Source of the DNA: Eubacteriaceae bacterium
Lineage (GTDB): Bacteria; Bacillota; Clostridia; Lachnospirales; Lachnospiraceae
Reading direction: 5' to 3'
DNA: 45,078 bases
Assembly: GCA_910575665.1 (NCBI GenBank)
Contig: CAJTFB010000032.1
Location: 1 to 45,078, forward strand
The notes under the pieces are model-generated. The model had not been told where the DNA came from. It was given only the letters and a program-made list of their open reading frames with translations, and searched no databases. Below are positions 1 through 8,567 of the stretch, piece by piece (within the stretch, counting starts at the first letter, position 1; every line of letters begins with the position of its first letter). The position numbers and the translations under genes were made by a program.

Positions 1-101
1 TTCGACAGTCCCAAAAACATAAAACCGACAAAAACCTCTTACATATCTAATTCTTATCAGGAAAGTCTAAAATCCATAGACACAAGATTTTTTACAGCCT
101 C
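1..101. mobile_element. Terminus of an insertion sequence, extending out of the window to the left
   Basis: These 101 bases are the exact reverse complement of 44978-45078. Identity stops abruptly at position 102, where the inner edge reads GAGGCTGTAAAAAATCTTG on the minus strand. That resembles an IS256-family inverted repeat in general style, but I cannot name the element. No transposase lies inside the window. Because 101 bp match rather than about 25 bp, the two ends are the same IS end seen twice, not the two ends of one IS. Confidence 0.7.
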
Positions 102-230
102 TTTGTTTATTTTAAGATATCTATTTTTAAAACTGTTTCATTTTTTAAGACGGCACCACTGCCATATGATGAAGCAGGACCGCTAAGAGAAAGTGCATAT
201 AGAATACTAATGAAAGATAATGATAAATAA
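102..230 (+). pseudogene. 3' fragment of a gene cut by the IS
   Basis: One frame is open from the first base after the IS edge to a TAA at 228-230 (42 codons) and has no start codon of its own near the edge. The end of the product reads TAPLPYDEAGPLRESAYRIL, which looks like ordinary protein sequence. I do not recognise the family. The simplest reading is that the IS inserted into a gene and only its C-terminus remains here. A chance open frame of this length is possible. Confidence 0.35.
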
Positions 231-258
231 ATTATATTATTCAGTAAGATGATTAAAG

Positions 259-292
259 GCGATAGAACCCACCGTTCCATCGCTCTTTTTTT
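259..292 (+). terminator. Rho-independent terminator
   Basis: GCGATAGAAC (259-268) and GTTCCATCGC (274-283) form a perfect 10-bp stem with a 5-nt loop, followed by a run of T. It lies after the truncated ORF and before the mobilization genes, so it would end transcription coming from the IS side. Confidence 0.7.
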
Positions 293-325
293 GCCCAAAA
301 TCATCCCGAAAGGAGTAAAAAGTCT

Positions 326-745
326 ATGCCAGACACCTCAAACCGTAAAGAGACAAAACGAAAGTTTGCCCTCTGGATCAGAGAGTCCACCCTTGATAAA
401 GTCCGAAAAATATACAAATCCGACAACTGTTCCTCCCAGAGTGAATTTATCGAAAAGGCAATCCTGTTCTACACAGGTTACCTTTCCGCAGAAGAAAACA
501 AATCCTATCTCTCCAGCATCGTGACTTCTACTCTCAAAGGAATCGTAGCCGAGAGCGACAACCGCCAGAACCGTATGCTCTTTAAACTCTCCGTGGAGAT
601 GGCAATGATGATGAACGTAGTCGCCTCCATGCAGGACATTGACAAAGTTTCACTGGAACGATTGCGGGGAGAATGCGTGAAAGAAGTCAAGCGGCTTAAC
701 GGTTCCTTCTCCTTTGATGATGCCGTAGACTGGCAGAAAGGATAA
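326..745 (+). CDS. Ribbon-helix-helix relaxase accessory protein (MobC-like)
   Basis: This 139-aa basic protein has the N-terminal pattern FALWIRESTLDKVRKIYK, then SQSEFIEKAILFYTGYL, typical of a ribbon-helix-helix DNA-binding domain at about residues 12-55. The rest is helical. It sits 38 bp upstream of the relaxase in the same orientation, the usual position of MobC-type or other relaxosome accessory proteins that bind oriT and help the relaxase nick. The start is ATG at 326 after a GAAAGGAG ribosome site. The fold and context are seen; oriT binding is inferred. The oriT itself could not be located. Confidence 0.75.
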   Translation: MPDTSNRKETKRKFALWIRESTLDKVRKIYKSDNCSSQSEFIEKAILFYTGYLSAEENKSYLSSIVTSTLKGIVAESDNRQNRMLFKLSVEMAMMMNVVASMQDIDKVSLERLRGECVKEVKRLNGSFSFDDAVDWQKG

Positions 746-783
746 ATGTCCGCAGGGAAAATATCAGAGACGGAGGTAGATAA

Positions 784-3700
784 GTGGCAAAACTGGTAAC
801 CAAATTCAAATATCTGAATCCCAGCCGGGACACAAACATCGGTGGTTACGTCCGCTACATCGCCACCCGTGAGGGCGTGGAAAAGATAGATGATACGAAA
901 CGGTTATCCCCGGCAACGAAAAAACAGCAGCAGTTCATTGAAGAAATCCTGCGGGATTTTCCGGACACAAAAGAGATGTTAGAGTACGAAGATTATGAAA
1001 AAGACAAAACCATCGGAAATGCCTCCGAGTTTATTACTCGTGCGTTGGAGGACAATGCCTATGCTGTTATGAATACAAAAACCTATGCGGACTACATTGC
1101 CACCAGACCGAGAGCCGAGCAGTTCGGCACACATGGGCTCTTTACCGATGACGGGGTGGAAGTGAAACTAAACGAAGTATCGCAGGAACTAAACTTGCAT
1201 GGAGGAAATGTCTGGACGGCAATCGTGTCACTGCGGCGGGAGGATGCCGAGCGGCTCGGCTTCAACACAGGCATCCGCTGGCGGGATATGTTGCGGACAC
1301 AGACGCAGGCACTGGCTTCCAATCTGAAAATTCCGATGGAAAATCTTCAGTGGTATGCAGCCTTCCACAACGAGTGCCACCATCCCCACATCCATCTGCT
1401 GGCGTACTCCGTCATTGAAAACGAAGGCTACCTAACCAAGCAGGGTGTCCACAACCTGCGTTCTTCCCTTGCAAAAGACATTTTTGCCCAAGACCTGCTC
1501 TGCATTTACGAAAAGCAGACTGGGCATCGGGATAGCCTGCGAAAGAAAAGCCGGGAAATCCTGCGGGAGATTATCGAAAAAATCAACACAGGTATTTACA
1601 ATAACCCCAAGATGGAACAGCAGCTTATAAAACTGGCTGACCGGCTTTCACGGACAGGTGGGAAAAAAGTATACGGCTATCTGAAAGCCGACGTCAAAGC
1701 CATCGTGGATTCCATTGTGGAAGAACTGGCAGGTGATGAGCGGATTGCTGCCCTGTATGATTTGTGGTATGAACAGCGGGAGGAAGTGCTGCGTACCTAC
1801 ACACAGGAAATGCCAAAGCGGATTCCTCTGTCCCGGAATAAAGAATTTAAATCCATCAAAAATGCCGTGATTCAGGAGGCAATAAATCTTGCTGCAGACA
1901 AAGAAATCCTGGAAGAACTAGAAGAATCGGAAACCAAAGCTGAAAAAAGATCAGAGGATGAGATGTCGCAGGAGGAAAGCGAAAGATTCTTCCCGGAAAA
2001 TGAACCGACAGAGCCGGAGATGTGGGAAAATGGCAGCGAAGATCACAGTGGGGATGGCGGGGGAGATGCCAGCCGGACACATTCCCTCCACCGCCGGAAA
2101 AAGACTGCAAAAGAAACCACATGGTGGAGCAGTGCATACAAGCAGGCAAGGCTCTGCCTTTACGGGACAAAAGAATCTAAACCGGATTTCGGGCAGGCAT
2201 TGTCTCTCATGCAGAAAGAAGCAGAGCGGGGGAACGGCTTTGCCATGCACGATTTGGGAAAAATGATGTTGTCCGGTCTTGGCTGCGAGCCGAATGAAGA
2301 AATCGCACAGGAATGGTTTCAGAAAGCGTATACAGCCTTTTGTGCGAAAGAAAAGACGGCAAAGAATGCAGACTATTTTCAATACCGCATTGGCAAACTC
2401 TATTCCTTTGGATATGGTGTGGGGCAGGACTATGAAAAAGCGGCACAGTGGTATGAAAAAGCAGGTAATAATCCCTTTGCCCCCTATTCGCTGGGAGTCT
2501 TGTACTGCAGGGGACAGGGAGTGGAGCAGGATGCGGAGAAAGCCTTTGCCCTCTTTATGAAAGCGGCCACCCATTCCACCAAGCCAAATACCTATGCCCA
2601 GTATGAATTAGGAAAAATGTATCAGGAGGGCATCGGAACCGTTGCCAGTTCAAGTGACGCAGAGAAATGGTACCGGAAAGCCTATCAGGGATTTCTTGCG
2701 GTGGAACAGCGTATGGCAGATGACAAGCTCTATTACCGGCTGGGGCAGATGAATCTAATCGGAAAAGGAACTGAAGCCAGCCTGCAAAAAGCAGGGGAAT
2801 ACTTTGAAAAAGCGGCAGAGTTGGACAATCTCGATGCCATGTCTGGCTTGGGAAAACTGTATCTCAATCCGGCATATGAAGGATATGACGTGGCGAAAGC
2901 AGTGGATTTTCTTTTGAAAGCGGCAAAGAGAGGGCATAGTCAGGCACAGTATCACTTGGGAAAGCTGTATTTGTCTGGCGAAACTGTCAGGAGGAACACG
3001 GAGTATGCCCTGCGGTGGCTGGAGGAATCCGTGACACAGGAAAATCCCTATGCGCAGTACCTGCTGGGGAAAACATTGCTCTATGGAAATGAAGATATAT
3101 CCCCGGACAGCAGGAGAGGTGCGGAACTGTTAGAACAATCCATTGGCCAGCAAAACAGCATGGCAGCGTATGCACTTGGCAAGGCATATCTGGGAGGGAC
3201 AGCAATTCTACAAGATATTGATAAAGCAATCGGTTTACTGACAACGGCTGCAAAACAGAATAATCCGTATGCCGGCTATCTTCTTGGAAAACTGTATTAC
3301 CGGGGAGAAACCGTTTCCAAAGACGTGGCGAAGGCATTATATTATTTGGAGCAGTCAGCCGGACAGGGAAATGAATCTGCCGCCTATCTTGCCGGGAAGA
3401 TTTATCTGATGGAGGACGAGGTAAAAGATATCGGGAAAGCCATCTGCCATCTGGAATCGGCATGGGAGAAAGGAAACCACTATGCCGGATACCAGCTTGG
3501 AAAGTTATATCTCTATGGGAAGGAGACAGAGGCGGATCAGGAAAAAGCTATTGCTTATCTGACTGCTTCCGCTGGGATGGGAAACCAGTATGCCGCACAA
3601 CTGCTCCACGGCATCCGCAGCAACCGGAACTGGTCATCCGCCACCGGGACGCTCCGGCTTCTGCATCAAATCAGCCGAATCTTGCAGAACCGCATTGCCG

Positions 3701-3792
3701 ATGAGCGGAAAGGAAGGGAAGGGGGAATGGACCGGAAGTTAAAACGGAAGATAGATGAGAAGAAGCAGGCGCATGGCTTGCGGCAGGAATAA
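784..3792 (+). CDS. MobP-type relaxase with a long Sel1-repeat C-terminal region
   Basis: This is a 1002-aa protein with a GTG start after GGAGGTAGATAA. Residues 1 to about 300 carry the relaxase: KFKYLNPSRDTNIGGYVRYI at the N-terminus and the histidine cluster HHPHIHLL near residues 199-206, the metal-binding HUH-type motif. The protein would nick oriT, attach covalently to the 5' end and pilot the strand to VirD4. After an acidic linker (about 385-425), roughly residues 445-945 are a run of Sel1-like TPR repeats with recurring patterns such as AQYELGKMYQEG and AGYLLGKLYYRG. Relaxases of this group commonly end soon after the N-terminal half, so this doubles the usual length. Sel1 repeats are protein-interaction scaffolds; a role in docking to the coupling protein or to host factors is inference. 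TOPRIM and VirD4 genes follow. Confidence 0.85.
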   Translation: MAKLVTKFKYLNPSRDTNIGGYVRYIATREGVEKIDDTKRLSPATKKQQQFIEEILRDFPDTKEMLEYEDYEKDKTIGNASEFITRALEDNAYAVMNTKTYADYIATRPRAEQFGTHGLFTDDGVEVKLNEVSQELNLHGGNVWTAIVSLRREDAERLGFNTGIRWRDMLRTQTQALASNLKIPMENLQWYAAFHNECHHPHIHLLAYSVIENEGYLTKQGVHNLRSSLAKDIFAQDLLCIYEKQTGHRDSLRKKSREILREIIEKINTGIYNNPKMEQQLIKLADRLSRTGGKKVYGYLKADVKAIVDSIVEELAGDERIAALYDLWYEQREEVLRTYTQEMPKRIPLSRNKEFKSIKNAVIQEAINLAADKEILEELEESETKAEKRSEDEMSQEESERFFPENEPTEPEMWENGSEDHSGDGGGDASRTHSLHRRKKTAKETTWWSSAYKQARLCLYGTKESKPDFGQALSLMQKEAERGNGFAMHDLGKMMLSGLGCEPNEEIAQEWFQKAYTAFCAKEKTAKNADYFQYRIGKLYSFGYGVGQDYEKAAQWYEKAGNNPFAPYSLGVLYCRGQGVEQDAEKAFALFMKAATHSTKPNTYAQYELGKMYQEGIGTVASSSDAEKWYRKAYQGFLAVEQRMADDKLYYRLGQMNLIGKGTEASLQKAGEYFEKAAELDNLDAMSGLGKLYLNPAYEGYDVAKAVDFLLKAAKRGHSQAQYHLGKLYLSGETVRRNTEYALRWLEESVTQENPYAQYLLGKTLLYGNEDISPDSRRGAELLEQSIGQQNSMAAYALGKAYLGGTAILQDIDKAIGLLTTAAKQNNPYAGYLLGKLYYRGETVSKDVAKALYYLEQSAGQGNESAAYLAGKIYLMEDEVKDIGKAICHLESAWEKGNHYAGYQLGKLYLYGKETEADQEKAIAYLTASAGMGNQYAAQLLHGIRSNRNWSSATGTLRLLHQISRILQNRIADERKGREGGMDRKLKRKIDEKKQAHGLRQE

Positions 3793-3824
3793 AGTAGATA
3801 AATTTTGAAAGGGGGAATCGAAAC

Positions 3825-5261
3825 ATGTCATCCTATATCCATTTCACGGAAGAAGAAAAAGAGCAGGCGAGGAACACGGATCTTGCCGCCCTCTTAAAAA
3901 GACGAGGAGAAACACTGAAACGTGCAGGTTCGGAATACGAGTGGCAGTCCGACAGCGGAAAAGTCACCATCCGTGGCGGCCTCTGGTATCACCAGTACGA
4001 AAGGGAAGGCGGCGACGCCATCGGATTCGTCCAGCGGTATGGCAACCTTACTTTTGCCGAAGCGGTCGCCAGCCTGCTGTCGGAACAGGGCATTGTCATC
4101 ACAGGTCAGCATGGCAGGGAAACGCAGAGAGAAAAAAAGCTCTTTGCCCTTCCTAAAGCCAGTGCCGATATGCGGCGGCTGTATGCCTATTTATTAAAAG
4201 AACGTTTCCTCGACAGGGAGATTGTGAATGCTTTCGTGAAAGAAAACCTGCTCTATGAGGAAGGCGAATACCATAATGCTGTCTTTGTTGGCAGGGATGA
4301 ACAGGGCATCCCCCGGCATGCCCATAAGCGGGGAACATACTCCGGGAGCAGCTACAAGGGAAACGTGGAGGGCAGCAATCCCGATTACAGTTTCCACTAT
4401 ATTGGCACAGGCAGTAAGCTGTATGTCTTCGAGGCGCCCATTGATTTATTGTCCTATCTTTCCATTCATAAAGAAAACTGGCGGGAAAACAGCTACGTGG
4501 CACTCTGCTCAGTGGCAGTGCAGGCGGTCGTCCACCTCTTAAAAAACAATCCACAGCTCCATACCGTAGTGACCTGTCTCGACCATGACAAGGCAGGCAT
4601 CGAGGGGAATTACCGGGTAGCGGAAGCAGTCCGGACGCTGGGGGAGAACTATACCGTAAAAAGAAAATCCCCGCCTTACAAAGACTGGAACGAGAGCCTC
4701 AAGGCAGGACACGGCATCCCGCCCATCCCAGCGGCAGAGCATCCCGGACAGGTGCAGATGAAAGAAAAATGCCTTGCGCTGGCAGGCGAGTATGCCGGAA
4801 AACGGTGTCCGAAGGAACCTCTGGAAGAATTGCAGCAACATTATAACCGGCTCAAACGGCAGGCAGCATATAAAATAATAGATACAAAGCAGTCCTATGA
4901 AATGGCAGGGGTTGCTTTTTTATTTGCCACAAAGCAGCTTGCCGCAATGGAAAAGCAGGTAAGTGCAGACGAGATGGCATCCCGTCTCTTTGCCCTGTAC
5001 CAGCCGCATCATGACAACACCGGCATTCCGTCCCGCATGGCACAGATCGGGGAAACGCTGCAGGAGTTGAAACAGGCAGTGGATGACAATGAGATACTGC
5101 CGGAATCCGGTCAGGAAAAAATCGTCCGGAAAACCATGTCCCTTGCGGTGGACTGCCTGCGGCTGTCCTTCGTTTATGCAAATCTCAGCCAGTGTCCGCC
5201 GGGACAGAGCCAAAACGGCGAAAGGAGGGAAAACCCATGTCCGGTATTACAGCAATCATAG
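3825..5261 (+). CDS. DUF3991/TOPRIM domain protein, primase-like
   Basis: This 478-aa protein starts at ATG 3825 behind GAAAGGGGG. The N-terminal 100 residues include YEWQSDSGKVTIRGGLWYHQ and GGDAIGFVQRYGNLTFAEAV, as in the CHC2/DUF3991 parts of primase-like proteins. A TOPRIM domain follows, with the acidic residue in YVFEAPIDLLSYL (about 200-212) and the DxD element CLDHDKAG (about 249-256). The C-terminal 170 residues are helical and unassigned. Such proteins are standard in Firmicute ICEs between relaxase and coupling protein and may prime second-strand synthesis on the transferred strand. That function is inferred from domain content. The 3' end overlaps the next gene by 25 bp. Confidence 0.8.
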   Translation: MSSYIHFTEEEKEQARNTDLAALLKRRGETLKRAGSEYEWQSDSGKVTIRGGLWYHQYEREGGDAIGFVQRYGNLTFAEAVASLLSEQGIVITGQHGRETQREKKLFALPKASADMRRLYAYLLKERFLDREIVNAFVKENLLYEEGEYHNAVFVGRDEQGIPRHAHKRGTYSGSSYKGNVEGSNPDYSFHYIGTGSKLYVFEAPIDLLSYLSIHKENWRENSYVALCSVAVQAVVHLLKNNPQLHTVVTCLDHDKAGIEGNYRVAEAVRTLGENYTVKRKSPPYKDWNESLKAGHGIPPIPAAEHPGQVQMKEKCLALAGEYAGKRCPKEPLEELQQHYNRLKRQAAYKIIDTKQSYEMAGVAFLFATKQLAAMEKQVSADEMASRLFALYQPHHDNTGIPSRMAQIGETLQELKQAVDDNEILPESGQEKIVRKTMSLAVDCLRLSFVYANLSQCPPGQSQNGERRENPCPVLQQS

Positions 5262-7141
5262 TGGCAGGCACTGTTATGTTTGCCCTGCTCGGCAGCATTA
5301 CCGTCCTTGCCAACATGTACAGCCTCAACCGTATCAAATCCAGAACCGTAGGGGATGGACAGCATGGTACAGCGAGGTGGGCGAATAAGTCAGAAGTAAA
5401 AAGAACCTACCAGCATATCCTCTTTACTCCGGAGCGGTGGCGAAGACAGGTGCAGGAAAACCAGCCTGCCACAATGCCAAACGGAAAACCATTGCCACAG
5501 GGCATCGTAGTGGGATGTACCGGGGGGAAGAAAAATACCAACGCCATGATTGACACCGGGGATGTCCATGCATTGATGATCGGGGCGGCAGGCGTGGGAA
5601 AGACCGCCTATTGGCTCTATCCCTGCATTGAGTATGCCTGTGCCAGCGGGATGAGTTTTCTCTCCACCGATACGAAAGGTGACGTTATGCGCAACTACGG
5701 CACGATTGCAAAGGAGTGCTATGGATATAACGTATCGGTCATCGACCTGCGGAATCCCACCCGCTCCAACGGCAGCAACCTGCTGAACCTCGTCAACAAA
5801 TATATGGATTTATTCAAAGAGAATCCCCATGAACTGGTCTATAAGGCAAAGGCAGAAAAATATGCCAAAATTATCTCCAAGACCATCATCCTGTCGGGGA
5901 TGGATGCGGCGAGTCTCGGACAGAACGCTTATTTTTACGATGCTGCGGAAGGGCTACTGACCGCCACCATCCTGCTGGTGGCAGAATTCTGCGAGGCAAA
6001 GAAACGGCATATTGTATCGGTATTCAAAATTATTCAGGAACTGCTTGCCCCCTCGCAGAAAAAAGGCAAAAACCAGTTCCAGCAGATGATGGAGCTGCTC
6101 CCCGATGACCACAAGGCAAAATGGTTTGCCGGAGCTGCCTTAAATACAGCCGAGCAGAGCATGGCAAGTGTAATGAGTACCGCTTTGTCCCGGTTAAATT
6201 CCTTTCTGGACTCCGAGCTGGAACAGCTTTTGTGCTTTGACACGGAAATCGATGCGGAGAAGTTCTGCCGGGAAAAATGTGCGGTGTTTCTAATTATGCC
6301 GGAGGAAAATCCTAACACTTTCTTTATGATTTCGCTGATTATCCAGCAGTTATACAGGGAAATCCTCTCCGTAGCAGATGAGATGGGAGGGAAATTAGAA
6401 AACCGCTGTGTCTTTTTCTGTGATGAATATGGGACACTGCCAAAGATCGAATCCGCAGAGATGATGTTCTCGGCATCCCGCTCCCGGCGGTTGCAGATCG
6501 TCCCCGTGATACAATCGTTTGCACAGTTGGAAAAGAATTATGGGAAAGAGGGGGCAGAAATCATCATTGACAATACCCAGCTTACCATCTTCGGGGGATT
6601 CGCTCCCAACTCATCTTCGGCAGACGTACTCTCAAAGGCATTGGGCAGCCGTACTGTCATGTCCGGCTCTGTCAGCCGGGGGAAGAATGATCCCTCGCAG
6701 TCGTTACAGATGATAGAGCGTCCGCTGATGACGCCGGATGAATTAAAAAGCATGCCAAAAGGACAGTTTGTCGTGATGAAAACCGGAGCCTACCCTATGA
6801 AAGTCCGGTTAAAGCTGTTTTTCAAGTGGGGGATCACATTTCACGAAGAATATAGCGTGGAAGAAAAGGGAAACCGTAAGGTGGCATACGCAGAAAAGCA
6901 GGAGATTATGGACGGCATCATCCAGAAATACCATCCCGACTGGATGTCCTGCGGGGATATCCCGCCAAATGCCCTGCCTGTAGGCGGGCAGAACCAGACT
7001 CTGGCTGGCAGGGGCGAGAGACACCGGCAGACAGGAAAATCAAAGGGAGGCATGCTGCGGACTGCACCGAGGAATGGTTCCGGGAAACCAGCAGGAGGGG
7101 AGGTGGAAGAAGAAATGGAAGATAGAGAGGCGGGATGGTAA
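5237..7141 (+). CDS. VirD4/TraG-type coupling protein (T4CP)
   Basis: This 634-aa protein is taken from ATG 5237 after AAAGGAGGG rather than an upstream in-frame ATG. An N-terminal membrane segment (about 5-25) is followed by the Walker A motif GAAGVGKTAYW near residue 115 and the Walker B region FFCDEYGTLPKI near 393. These mark an FtsK-like ATPase of the VirD4/TraG family, which brings the relaxosome to the conjugation channel at the inner membrane and pumps DNA. Overlap with the TOPRIM gene indicates translational coupling. The last ~70 residues are rich in G, K, R and E and probably disordered. VirB4, VirB6 and peptidoglycan hydrolase genes are absent from the window, so transfer would need genes beyond the IS or a helper element. 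Confidence 0.92.
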   Translation: MSGITAIIVAGTVMFALLGSITVLANMYSLNRIKSRTVGDGQHGTARWANKSEVKRTYQHILFTPERWRRQVQENQPATMPNGKPLPQGIVVGCTGGKKNTNAMIDTGDVHALMIGAAGVGKTAYWLYPCIEYACASGMSFLSTDTKGDVMRNYGTIAKECYGYNVSVIDLRNPTRSNGSNLLNLVNKYMDLFKENPHELVYKAKAEKYAKIISKTIILSGMDAASLGQNAYFYDAAEGLLTATILLVAEFCEAKKRHIVSVFKIIQELLAPSQKKGKNQFQQMMELLPDDHKAKWFAGAALNTAEQSMASVMSTALSRLNSFLDSELEQLLCFDTEIDAEKFCREKCAVFLIMPEENPNTFFMISLIIQQLYREILSVADEMGGKLENRCVFFCDEYGTLPKIESAEMMFSASRSRRLQIVPVIQSFAQLEKNYGKEGAEIIIDNTQLTIFGGFAPNSSSADVLSKALGSRTVMSGSVSRGKNDPSQSLQMIERPLMTPDELKSMPKGQFVVMKTGAYPMKVRLKLFFKWGITFHEEYSVEEKGNRKVAYAEKQEIMDGIIQKYHPDWMSCGDIPPNALPVGGQNQTLAGRGERHRQTGKSKGGMLRTAPRNGSGKPAGGEVEEEMEDREAGW

Positions 7142-7205
7142 AGGATTTCTGTAGGAAGGGGGAGCGGTTTTCCAGAAGAAACCGTTCCCGGAAGGGAGGA
7201 AGCAC

Positions 7206-7466
7206 ATGGGAAAACTGGATTTTCTCTACCAGATGGAGCTGCCGCACCGTGCCGTGGCAGTATATATTTATTTATCTGACCGGGCGAATCAGGAGGGACA
7301 GTGCTGGCCGGCTGTCCCCACGATTGCCCGTGAGATTAAACTGTCCGAGGCTACAGTAAGGCGTGCCATCCGGGATTTGCGGAAAGCAGGACTGGTTGAG
7401 ACGGAACAGCGCTACCGCACGAAAGGGGGCAAGAGCAGCCTGCTGTTCCGGCTGAAGGGCAGGTAG
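7206..7466 (+). CDS. Small winged-helix DNA-binding protein (HTH_36-like)
   Basis: This 86-aa protein has a helix-turn-helix in WPAVPTIAREIKLSEATVRR and RAIRDLRKAGLVETEQRY, followed by a basic wing. It resembles the helix-turn-helix found in replication initiators and in small orphan proteins downstream of virD4 in Clostridia ICEs. The ribosome site GGGAGGAAGCAC precedes ATG 7206, 64 bp after the VirD4 stop, so it is probably the last gene of the mobilization operon. It could regulate the operon or act in element replication; the sequence does not decide. Confidence 0.75.
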   Translation: MGKLDFLYQMELPHRAVAVYIYLSDRANQEGQCWPAVPTIAREIKLSEATVRRAIRDLRKAGLVETEQRYRTKGGKSSLLFRLKGR

Positions 7467-7516
7467 GAAACTGCCCCAAAAACACCATCTGCATCAAGGG
7501 GCAACTGCGGCCTTTT

Positions 7517-7539
7517 GGTGACAGGTGGGACCTGTCACC
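7517..7539 (+). repeat. Perfect hairpin immediately before a start codon
   Basis: GGTGACAGGT, a GGG loop and ACCTGTCACC form a 10-bp perfect stem that ends on the base before ATG 7540. The possible Shine-Dalgarno AGGTGG lies in the hairpin. It has no T-tract, so it is not a typical terminator. It could be an operator or a translation-blocking hairpin for the small ORF that follows. Confidence 0.6.
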
Positions 7540-7695
7540 ATGACCGGAGAAAGGGAACTTCCCACGCTAAGAGAGTTACGACAGAAAAGAAAAATGTGGA
7601 TTTTTAGAGCAGTTTTCTTAATTGATGGAATAGGCGGTTATTATAATTATTGTATGCTAAAAAGGCATAGAAAAGTATTTAATATAGGTATTTGA
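7540..7695 (+). pseudogene. Short ORF starting like a Xre-type regulator, probably truncated at the cargo boundary
   Basis: The ORF has 51 codons from ATG 7540 to TGA 7693. The first 18 residues (MTGERELPTLRELRQKRK) resemble the start of Xre/Cro-type helix-turn-helix proteins. The remainder loses that character and runs through the LysR-type promoter at 7683. I read this as the 5' end of an element gene interrupted where the cargo joins, somewhere near 7595. The evidence is compositional only. Confidence 0.3.
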
Positions 7696-7720
7696 TATTG
7701 TATTTAGGGAGTGCTATATT
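7683..7720 (+). promoter_or_regulatory. LysR-type promoter/operator, copy A
   Basis: The dyad TATA-N9-TATT (7683-7699, containing GGTATTTGA) overlaps a -35 TTGATA (7692-7697). A 17-bp spacer leads to -10 TATATT (7715-7720). The same arrangement occurs at 17920 and 23537. It would drive the SDR gene at 7745 and probably the genes to 11701 or beyond. Confidence 0.7.
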
Positions 7721-7744
7721 GTTAATCGAAAGGAGCGTGATGAT

Positions 7745-8515
7745 ATGGATAAACAAATGTTAGATGGAAAAGTTGCAATTATTACCGGCGCCAGTTATGG
7801 AATGGGGCAGACAATGGCAGAATTGTTTGCAGAGGAAGGCGCTTCCGTTGTGCTGACAGCAAGGGGGAACGATAAACTGGATGCTGTTGTAGAAGGGATT
7901 CGGGCAAAGGGAGGAAAAGCGATAGGAGTTGTTGCAGATGTCTGTTCCTTAGAGGATACGCAGAAGGTATTCGCCGAAACGATAAAGGAATTTGGGGATT
8001 TGGATATTCTTATTAACAATGCAGGAATCGGGGAGCAGAAAATGATTGACGAAACAGATGATGGCTGGATGATGCATGTAATGAATACCAACCTGGGTGG
8101 GCCGATGCGTTATATACGGGAGGCATTAAAAATTTTTATGCCGAAAAATGAGGGGGTTATTATCAATATTTCCTCTGTCAATGGAATCCGTCCATTCTGT
8201 GGTGCAACATATACGTCTACCAAAGGGGCATTAAATACGCTGACAAAAAATGTGGCGATGCGTTTAGTGGATACAAACATCCGCTGTAATGCAGTTGCAC
8301 CGGGGGCAACGATTACGCTTGCACATCTTGCTAATAAGGCAGGAGAGCAGCCAGGCGGGGCAAAGATGCTGGAATACAGTGGGCATTATGTGTATTTTCC
8401 CGGTCCGGAATGCGAGGCGATTGACCAGGCGTATGCTTGTCTGTATCTTGCAAGCAGGATGGGGCGGGCTGTGCGCGGTCAGGTTTTGCAGGTTTGTAAC
8501 GGTGCATTTTTGTAG
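7745..8515 (+). CDS. Short-chain dehydrogenase/reductase (SDR), NAD(P)-dependent
   Basis: A 256-aa classical SDR, full length for the family. It shows the nucleotide-binding motif TGASYGMGQ near residue 15, NNAG near 90, a catalytic Ser in INISSVNG and the active-site YTSTK (YxxxK) near 158. It is a cytoplasmic oxidoreductase acting on an unknown alcohol or carbonyl. The fixed set of motifs makes the family certain and says little about substrate. It is the first gene after LysR-type promoter A, with an AAAGGAGCG ribosome site, and is followed by an iron alcohol dehydrogenase, which suggests the two act on related carbonyl substrates. Confidence 0.93.
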   Translation: MDKQMLDGKVAIITGASYGMGQTMAELFAEEGASVVLTARGNDKLDAVVEGIRAKGGKAIGVVADVCSLEDTQKVFAETIKEFGDLDILINNAGIGEQKMIDETDDGWMMHVMNTNLGGPMRYIREALKIFMPKNEGVIINISSVNGIRPFCGATYTSTKGALNTLTKNVAMRLVDTNIRCNAVAPGATITLAHLANKAGEQPGGAKMLEYSGHYVYFPGPECEAIDQAYACLYLASRMGRAVRGQVLQVCNGAFL

Positions 8516-8567
8516 AAATGATAATTGTATGCTTGTGTGGCAAACAGCCTAAAAAAGGAGGATATTT

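Noticed and set aside
102-325. Origin of transfer upstream of the relaxase accessory gene
   Set aside because: The position is right, but apart from one terminator I see no inverted repeat with a nic-like core that I could defend.
1951-2574. Long minus-strand open frame inside the relaxase gene
   Set aside because: It is a shadow of the repeated, GC-biased Sel1 coding region; no ribosome site and no family resemblance.
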